DNA of 5,824 nucleotides from an uncultured Novosphingobium sp. (GTDB lineage Bacteria > Pseudomonadota > Alphaproteobacteria > Sphingomonadales > Sphingomonadaceae). The stretch spans positions 1 to 5,824 of the forward strand of contig CALCQB010000126.1 in assembly GCA_937897535.1 (NCBI GenBank), in the 5' to 3' direction. A program made the position numbers and the translations under genes. The notes under the pieces were generated by a model. It had not been told where the DNA came from. It saw nothing but the letters and a program-made list of their open reading frames with translations, and searched no databases. How positions within the stretch are numbered: the first letter of the stretch is position 1; each line of letters begins with the position of its first letter. Below, piece by piece: positions 1 through 4,335 of this stretch.

Positions 1-2
1 CC

Positions 3-401
3 GATCCTGTCGCCGGCATCTGCAAGGTCACCGGCCTGAAGCGCACGACCGAGGTCGTCAAGCACCGCGAAGGCGGCGATCCCAGCTCAAGTCGCAAGTC
101 GCCCGGCCGCACCGAGTACGAGGCCATCACCCTGGAGCGCGGGGTCACGCACGACACCGAATTCGAGAAGTGGGCCAACAAGGTGTGGAACTTCGGCTCC
201 GGCCTGGGCGCCGAGGCCGCCAAGAACCTCTCGCTGGCGGGCCTGAGCGTCACGGTGGCGGACGCGCGCCCGGCGACGGACGTTGCCAAGAAAAACGGCG
301 CGCAGATTCTCAACGGTCCCATGCAGGTGCCCGGCGGAGGATGGATCTCGATGGGGATCGATCCGCAGGGCGCGATGTTCAGCCTGGTCGGCGGACCGTG
401 A
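3..401 (+). CDS. Hybrid frame: tail tube protein (gp19-like) fragment joined to VOC-family C-terminus; 5' partial
   Basis: The frame is open from the left edge and gives 132 visible residues. Residues 1-71 read as the middle of a T4 gp19-like tail tube protein, the inner-tube subunit of contractile phage tails and phage-derived injection systems. The family-typical stretches are GLKRTTEVVKHREGG (11-25), RTEYEAITLERGVTHD (36-51) and EKWANKVWNFGSG (55-67). In that family a further beta-rich segment follows, starting roughly as VSLKDFRKD. It is absent here. Residues from about 83 instead match the end of a VOC (glyoxalase/bleomycin-resistance fold) protein: ADARPATDVAKKNGA, NGPMQVPGG (104-112) and DPQGAMFSLVGG before the stop. 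These are unrelated folds, so neither protein is complete. The VOC tail suits the detoxification-type genes that follow, whereas the tail tube part has no partner in the window. An artificial join is likelier than a true fusion. Family calls are from remembered motifs. Confidence 0.75.
   Translation, partial: DPVAGICKVTGLKRTTEVVKHREGGDPSSSRKSPGRTEYEAITLERGVTHDTEFEKWANKVWNFGSGLGAEAAKNLSLAGLSVTVADARPATDVAKKNGAQILNGPMQVPGGGWISMGIDPQGAMFSLVGGP
216..250. other. Probable left chimera junction (tail tube to VOC)
   Basis: Tail tube similarity stops after GSGLGAE (codon ending at 215). Recognisable VOC sequence begins near VTVADARPA (from about 249). The roughly 11 residues between (AAKNLSLAGLS) fit neither family clearly, so the breakpoint can only be placed within this interval. 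The reading frame is kept across it. No repeat, insertion sequence end or attachment-like sequence is visible at the join. Confidence 0.6.
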
Positions 402-408
402 TCAGGGA

Positions 409-437
409 TTGACGCGCGCCGCAACCGGGTTGATGTT
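409..437 (+). promoter_or_regulatory. Weak candidate sigma-70-type promoter for the GST/VOC cluster
   Basis: TTGACG at 409-414 matches five of six bases of the -35 consensus. Seventeen bases downstream lies GATGTT (432-437), a poor -10 with three of six matches. The stretch 434-461 is AT-rich compared with its surroundings, which would suit a promoter. It is the only gap before four tightly packed genes. An alternative pair, TTGATG (429-434) with TACTCT (452-457), scores about as poorly, so the exact site is uncertain. Confidence 0.25.
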
Positions 438-462
438 CTATTTTTGTTCCTTACTCTTTTTC

Positions 463-466
463 GGAG
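463..466 (+). promoter_or_regulatory. Ribosome binding site deciding the first GST start
   Basis: GGAG lies seven bases before the ATG at 474. It favours that ATG over the in-frame TTG at 444, which has no purine-rich sequence before it and would add ten residues (MFLTLFRSRA) that are not part of the GST fold. Confidence 0.7.
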
Positions 467-473
467 TCGCGCC

Positions 474-1100
474 ATGGCTGCCTACACCTTCTTCACCAAC
501 CCGATGAGCCGCGGCCAGATCGCCCGCTGGGCCTTGCACGAGGTGGGCGCGGCCTATGATCAGGTCCTGGTCGACTGGGCCGACAAGCCGGCCGAATTCG
601 TCCGCGCCAACCCGATGGGCAAGGTGCCGACGATCATCCACCGTACCGAAAATGGTGAGCGGGTGGTGACCGAATGCGCGGCGATCTGCGCCTACCTGGC
701 CGAAGCGCACCCCGAAGCCGGGCTGCTGCCCTCGGATTCCGAGCTGGCCGATTACTATCGCTGGATGTTCTTCGCGGCCGGCCCGGTCGAGCAGGCGATC
801 GTCGGGCGTTCGATGGGCTGGGAAGTGCCCAAAGAGCGCGAGGGGATGGTCGGGTTCGGCAGCCTTGAACGCGTGCTCGATACGCTCGAGGGGCATTTCG
901 ATCTGAACGCGTTCGTCTGCGGGGACCGCTTCACCATGGCCGATGTTTACGTCGGCAGCCAGGTCGATTGGGGCCTGACCTTCGGCTCGATCCCGCCGCG
1001 CCAGGCTTTTGTCGCCTATGCCGAACGGATCCAGGCGCGCGAGGCATACAAGGCCGCCAAAGCTATCGACAACGACCTGATCCAGGAGACCCGCAAATGA
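474..1100 (+). CDS. Glutathione S-transferase family protein
   Basis: A 208-residue protein of normal length for a soluble bacterial glutathione S-transferase. It has an N-terminal thioredoxin-like domain (about 1-78) and an all-helical C-terminal domain (about 88-205). The N-terminal domain shows FFTNPMSRGQIARWAL (6-21), with Ser12 in the usual catalytic region, and NPMGKVPTI (46-54), with the conserved cis-proline at 52. It also has Glu67-Cys68 where most relatives have the Glu-Ser pair that binds the gamma-glutamyl group. In the C-terminal domain, FTMADVYVG (153-161) carries the Thr/Asp N-capping box (T154, D157). There is no signal peptide or membrane segment, so it is cytoplasmic. Such enzymes conjugate or reduce electrophiles with glutathione; the substrate here cannot be told. 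Its stop overlaps the next start (ATGA), which indicates translational coupling. The family is certain; the class (beta or theta-like) is not. Confidence 0.93.
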   Translation: MAAYTFFTNPMSRGQIARWALHEVGAAYDQVLVDWADKPAEFVRANPMGKVPTIIHRTENGERVVTECAAICAYLAEAHPEAGLLPSDSELADYYRWMFFAAGPVEQAIVGRSMGWEVPKEREGMVGFGSLERVLDTLEGHFDLNAFVCGDRFTMADVYVGSQVDWGLTFGSIPPRQAFVAYAERIQAREAYKAAKAIDNDLIQETRK

Positions 1101-1573
1101 CCGACGTGACCCTGTGCCTGTGGTACGATGGCGCGGCCGAGGAAGCCGCGAGGTTCTATGCGGCGACCTTCCCTGACAGCAGCGTCGGCGCGGTCCACCG
1201 GGCACCAGGCGATTTTCCCGGCGGGAAGAAGGGCGATCCGCTGACGGTCGAATTCACCGTGCTCGGGCTCAACTGCATCGGGCTCAACGGCGGGCCGATC
1301 TTTCCGCATACCGAGGCGTTCAGTTTTCAGGTCGGGACCGACAGCCAGGCGGAAACCGACCGGTACTGGAACGCGATCATCGCGGGTGGCGGCGCGGAAA
1401 GTGCTTGCGGGTGGTGCAAGGACAAGTGGGGCCTCAACTGGCAGATCACCCCCAAGGTGCTGACCCAGGGCATGGCCGACCCCGATCCGGCGGTCCGCGC
1501 CAGGGTGTTCGAGGCGATGATGACAATGCACAAGATCGACCACGCGGCGATCGAAGCCGCGCGCGCCGGATAG
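1097..1573 (+). CDS. VOC family protein, PhnB / 3-demethylubiquinone methyltransferase-like domain
   Basis: A 158-residue protein of the PhnB-like branch of the vicinal oxygen chelate fold. Family hallmarks are CLWYDGAAEEAARFYAATFP (7-26), the glycine-rich LNGGPIFPHTEAFSFQV (63-79), the DRYWNAI helix (88-94) and CGWCKDKWGLNWQITP (104-119). The C-terminal part DPDPAVRARVFEAMMTMHKID is also typical. Members of this branch are widespread, and most have no proven reaction; the 3-demethylubiquinone methyltransferase name is a legacy domain label and should not be read as function. The start ATG overlaps the stop of the upstream GST by four bases and has GGAG nine bases before it (1084-1087). It probably works in the same small-molecule pathway as its GST neighbours. 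No signal peptide is seen. Confidence 0.92.
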   Translation: MTDVTLCLWYDGAAEEAARFYAATFPDSSVGAVHRAPGDFPGGKKGDPLTVEFTVLGLNCIGLNGGPIFPHTEAFSFQVGTDSQAETDRYWNAIIAGGGAESACGWCKDKWGLNWQITPKVLTQGMADPDPAVRARVFEAMMTMHKIDHAAIEAARAG

Positions 1574-1577
1574 CGCC

Positions 1578-2228
1578 GTGCTCAAGCTCTATGGCCATCC
1601 CTTTTCCAGCTATACCTGGAAGGCGCTGATCGCGCTTTATGCCAACGCAACCCCGTTCGAATTCTGCGAACTGGGCGAGGATCATCCCGAGCACGGCGCC
1701 GTGGTCGACGCGGCCGGGCCGGGCGGACAGTTCCCGGTCCTGCTGGACGGCGCTGCAACCGTGTTCGAGGCAACCTCGATCATCGAACATCTCGATCTCC
1801 ACCACCGTGGCGCAGAGCGCTTCGTGCCCGACGATCCAGGCGAGGCTGTGCTGGTGCGGATGTGGGACCGGGTGTTCGATCTCCACGTCATGAACGTGAT
1901 GCAGCAGGCCGTGGCCACGAAGCTGAGCCAGCCCGACACGCCGGTCGAGCAGGCCCGCGATCTAGTGCAGGAACGGCTGCTGCGGGCTAACGGGTGGATC
2001 GAAACCTGGCTTGGCACTTACGCCCAGCGCGAGCGGATCACCCTGGTGGAATGCGCCGCAGCGCCGAGCCTGTTCTATGCCGACTGGGTGATCCCGATCC
2101 CCGATCACTGCCCGCGCCTCAAGGCCTGGCGCGCGCATCTGCTGGCCCTGCCCCCGGTTGCGCGCTGTGTCGAGAATGCGCGGCCTTATCGCGGCTACTT
2201 CCCGCTCGGCGCGCCCGACCGGGACTAG
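1578..2228 (+). CDS. Glutathione S-transferase family protein (second, divergent copy)
   Basis: A 216-residue GST-fold protein starting at GTG, four bases after the stop of the VOC gene. No in-frame ATG would keep the first beta strand MLKLYGHPFSSYTWK, so GTG is preferred even though its ribosome binding site is weak (GGATAG overlapping the upstream stop). The thioredoxin-like half has Ser10-Ser11 in the active-site turn, GQFPVLLDG with the cis-proline at 53, and FEATSIIEHL (63-72) in place of a plain Glu-Ser pair. The helical half carries ITLVECAAAPSLFYADWVIP (154-173), a block typical of one proteobacterial GST group. Its N-cap reads T155...E158 rather than the usual Asp. It differs strongly from the first GST, so the two are not a recent duplication. 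Probably cytoplasmic; the substrate is unknown. Confidence 0.9.
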   Translation: MLKLYGHPFSSYTWKALIALYANATPFEFCELGEDHPEHGAVVDAAGPGGQFPVLLDGAATVFEATSIIEHLDLHHRGAERFVPDDPGEAVLVRMWDRVFDLHVMNVMQQAVATKLSQPDTPVEQARDLVQERLLRANGWIETWLGTYAQRERITLVECAAAPSLFYADWVIPIPDHCPRLKAWRAHLLALPPVARCVENARPYRGYFPLGAPDRD

Positions 2229-2241
2229 GAGAGAAGTCCCC

Positions 2242-2682
2242 ATGCACGAACTGTCCGTAACCCGCCTGATCGATGCCCCGCCGGCCAAGGTCTGGGATAT
2301 CATGGTCAATCGCACCGACGAGTGGTGGTGCCCCAAACCGTGGCGGGCCGAAGTCGATTGGGGTGCGCGTCAGCCGGGCACCGCCACGCACACCACGATG
2401 TATGGCCCCGAAGGCGAGGTGAACCAACTCCCCGGCTTCACCCTGGCCTGGGACGAGGGCCGCCGGATTGCCTCAACCGACGCAATCACCGGTGAGCTCG
2501 AGCCAGCGGGACCGTTCATGATCGGCATCTGGGAAATCGAACCCGAAGGCAGCGGCACCCGCTACACCGGCCGCGCGCGGCATTGGACGGCGGAGACAAT
2601 GGCCCACCACAACGAGATGGGTTTCGACGAAGGCTGGGGCACCATGGCCGACCAGCTCAAGGCCTTGTGCGAAGCGGACTGA
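2242..2682 (+). CDS. SRPBCC (START/AHSA1-like) domain protein
   Basis: A 146-residue single-domain protein of the SRPBCC helix-grip fold, which encloses a hydrophobic ligand pocket. The N-terminal VTRLIDAPPAKVWDIMV (6-22) is the first strand and helix typical of the family. The end, HHNEMGFDEGWGTMADQLKAL, is the long C-terminal helix of the AHSA1-like branch often labelled 'SRPBCC domain-containing'. The start at ATG 2242 is set by AGGAG at 2227-2231, ten bases upstream; a longer in-frame reading from 2158 would overlap the GST gene and is not needed. The gene is thirteen bases from the GST stop and so is probably the last member of the same unit. The ligand and biochemical role are unknown. 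AHSA1-like proteins of this type are often found beside ArsR regulators or VOC genes, but no regulator is visible here. Confidence 0.9.
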   Translation: MHELSVTRLIDAPPAKVWDIMVNRTDEWWCPKPWRAEVDWGARQPGTATHTTMYGPEGEVNQLPGFTLAWDEGRRIASTDAITGELEPAGPFMIGIWEIEPEGSGTRYTGRARHWTAETMAHHNEMGFDEGWGTMADQLKALCEAD

Positions 2683-2690
2683 GCACGCTG

Positions 2691-2720
2691 GCCTGCGCGG
2701 ACGTGAATACGTTCGCAGGC
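2691..2720 (+). terminator. Hairpin after the GST/VOC cluster, possible terminator
   Basis: GCCTGCG (2691-2697) pairs with CGCAGGC (2714-2720). Inside, ACGT (2701-2704) can pair with ACGT (2709-2712) around a GAAT loop, after a 3-by-1 internal loop. It starts eight bases after the SRPBCC stop. No T-run follows (GGCTAGTG), so it is not a textbook intrinsic terminator; it could instead slow transcription or protect the transcript end. Confidence 0.4.
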
Positions 2721-2758
2721 GGCTAGTGAGCAGCGCCGCGCTGGGCTAGACCGGCGGC

Positions 2759-3979
2759 ATGGCCCAGGCTCCCGCTCAACCCAAGATCGCGCTCCTCACG
2801 GCCGGCGGCATCGCCCCGTGCCTGTCGGCCGCAGTCGGCTATCTGATCGACGATTACACCCGCATTGCCCCGGACGCGGAGATCATCGGCTATCGCAACG
2901 GCTACATGGGCTTGCTCCAGGGCCACTCGGTCACGATCACCGAGCAGGCCCGCCGCGACGCGCTGACTCTGATCGAGCATGGCGGATCGCCGTTCGGCAA
3001 CAGCCGGGTCAAGCTGACCAATCTGGCCGATTGCGTGAAGCGCGGACTGGTCGCCGAGGGTCAGAATCCGCTGCACGTCGCGGCCGAGCAGCTGGTGCGC
3101 GATTCGGTAACGATCCTGCACACCATCGGCGGGGACGATACCAACACCACCGCCGCCGATCTTGCGGCCTATCTCGCCGACAACGGCTACCGCCTGACCG
3201 TGGTCGGCCTGCCCAAGACGATCGACAACGACGTCCTCCCGATCCGCCAGACCCTGGGCGCGGTTTCGGCTGCCGAACAGGGCGCGCTCTATTGGGAAAA
3301 CGCGGTCAACGAACAGAGCGCCAGCCCGCGGATCCTGCTGATTCACGAGGTGATGGGGCGGCACTGCGGCTGGCTGTGCGCGGCGACCGCTGCTGCCTAT
3401 CGCGAGCGGCTGGCTCACCAGAAGTTCCTGGTCGATACCGAATTCTCGATGGATCTGCTCGATATCGACGCGGTCTATGTCCCCGAATTGCCGATTGATA
3501 TCGAGAATGAGGCCGCCCGGCTCCGCGCCGAAATGGACCGCAAGGACTGCGTCTCGATCTTCCTGTCGGAAGGCGCCGGGACCGGCGAGATCCTGGCCGA
3601 AATGCAAGCTCGCGGCGCCGAAGTACAGCGCGACGCGTTCGGTCATGTCCGGATCGATACGATCAACCCCGGTCAGTGGTTCGCCGACCAGTTCGCCAAG
3701 CGGCTCGGCGCGGAAAAGGTGCTGGTCCAGAAAAGCGGCTACTTCGCCCGCTCGGCCCGCGCCAATGCCGAAGACCTCGCGCTGATCGAAGCGATGTGCG
3801 CGCATGCGGTGGAAAGCGGCCTGGCGGGGGTTTCGGGCGTGGTCGGCCACGACGAAGGCGTCAGCGGCGCTCCGCTGCGCACGATCGAATTCCCCCGGAT
3901 TCGCGGCGGCAAGGTGTTCGATACCGCCCAACCCTGGTTCACCGCGCTGCTGGCCGAGATCGGCCAGTTGCCGACTTAA
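2759..3979 (+). CDS. pfp: Pyrophosphate-type phosphofructokinase (PPi-dependent 6-phosphofructokinase)
   Basis: A 406-residue phosphofructokinase. The N-terminal phosphate-binding loop is LLTAGGIAPCLSAAVG (12-27). The key motifs are GGDDTN (124-129), PKTIDND (152-158) with the catalytic Asp156, and MGRHCGWL (199-206) for fructose 6-phosphate binding. ATP enzymes have Gly at the second Asp of GGDD and Gly in place of the Lys of PKTIDND. The Asp127/Lys153 pair is the established signature of PPi use, so the reaction is probably the reversible PPi + fructose 6-phosphate to phosphate + fructose 1,6-bisphosphate, allowing flux in both glycolytic and gluconeogenic directions. It is cytosolic. The length fits the shorter PPi-PFK groups. 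The ATG start has only a weak upstream site (GGCGG). The gene follows the GST/VOC unit after 76 bases with a hairpin, so it is probably separately expressed. Its TAA overlaps the opposing gene's stop. Confidence 0.92.
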   Translation: MAQAPAQPKIALLTAGGIAPCLSAAVGYLIDDYTRIAPDAEIIGYRNGYMGLLQGHSVTITEQARRDALTLIEHGGSPFGNSRVKLTNLADCVKRGLVAEGQNPLHVAAEQLVRDSVTILHTIGGDDTNTTAADLAAYLADNGYRLTVVGLPKTIDNDVLPIRQTLGAVSAAEQGALYWENAVNEQSASPRILLIHEVMGRHCGWLCAATAAAYRERLAHQKFLVDTEFSMDLLDIDAVYVPELPIDIENEAARLRAEMDRKDCVSIFLSEGAGTGEILAEMQARGAEVQRDAFGHVRIDTINPGQWFADQFAKRLGAEKVLVQKSGYFARSARANAEDLALIEAMCAHAVESGLAGVSGVVGHDEGVSGAPLRTIEFPRIRGGKVFDTAQPWFTALLAEIGQLPT

Positions 3980-4335
3980 ACGAAAACGGCGGCCCGGCGC
4001 AGCAGCTGATAAGCTTCGACCACTTCCTGCAGCCGCGCCTCGAACCCTCGATCACCGCCGTTGCGATCGGGGTGATACTTGCGGACCAGCTGCGAATAGC
4101 GGCTGCGCAGGTCCCGACGGTCGGCATCGAGCGCCAATCCCAGCGTTCCCAGCGCCTCCCGCTCTTCACCCGTCACCGCGCGGCCATCCTTGCGCTGCGC
4201 CGGTTTGCGCGCCCGCGCGCGACCGGTGATCGCCTCCAGCGGGTCTGCAAAGTCCGCCCAGCGCGGCGCGGAATCGATCCCGGCGGTGGGGCTGAAGGCG
4301 CGGGTTTCGCGGGCCCAACCGGCAACGGGCGATTG
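3976..4335 (-). other. J-domain (DnaJ-like) C-terminal segment within the hybrid frame
   Basis: The last 119 residues of the minus-strand frame resemble the C-terminus of the small J-domain proteins of sphingomonads. They run through SPVAGWARETRAFSPTAG, PRWADFADPLEAI and TLGLALDADRRDLRSRYSQL to RKYHPDRNGG, with the HPD motif (4066-4074) that stimulates Hsp70/DnaK ATPase. In that family the J domain is C-terminal and is preceded by a cysteine-containing N-terminal part, which is missing here. The gene therefore seems truncated by the join. Composition matches the phosphofructokinase next to it, not the synthetase part. The stop TAA (3976-3978 on the plus strand) overlaps the phosphofructokinase stop. 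Confidence 0.8.

Noticed and set aside
968..1096. Alternative upstream start for the PhnB-like VOC gene
   Set aside because: It would run through the end of the GST gene in another frame; the ATG at 1097 has its own GGAG and starts at the conserved domain.
438..1205. 255-residue minus-strand open frame opposite the first GST
   Set aside because: Its rich Arg/Gly/His composition and lack of motifs mark it as an antisense shadow of the GST gene.
2158..2241. Longer N-terminus for the SRPBCC protein
   Set aside because: It would overlap the end of the second GST, and the ATG at 2242 has a good AGGAG site and begins exactly at the domain.
2723..3931. 402-residue minus-strand open frame opposite the phosphofructokinase
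   Set aside because: It is an antisense shadow: the plus strand carries all PFK motifs, and the minus translation resembles no family.
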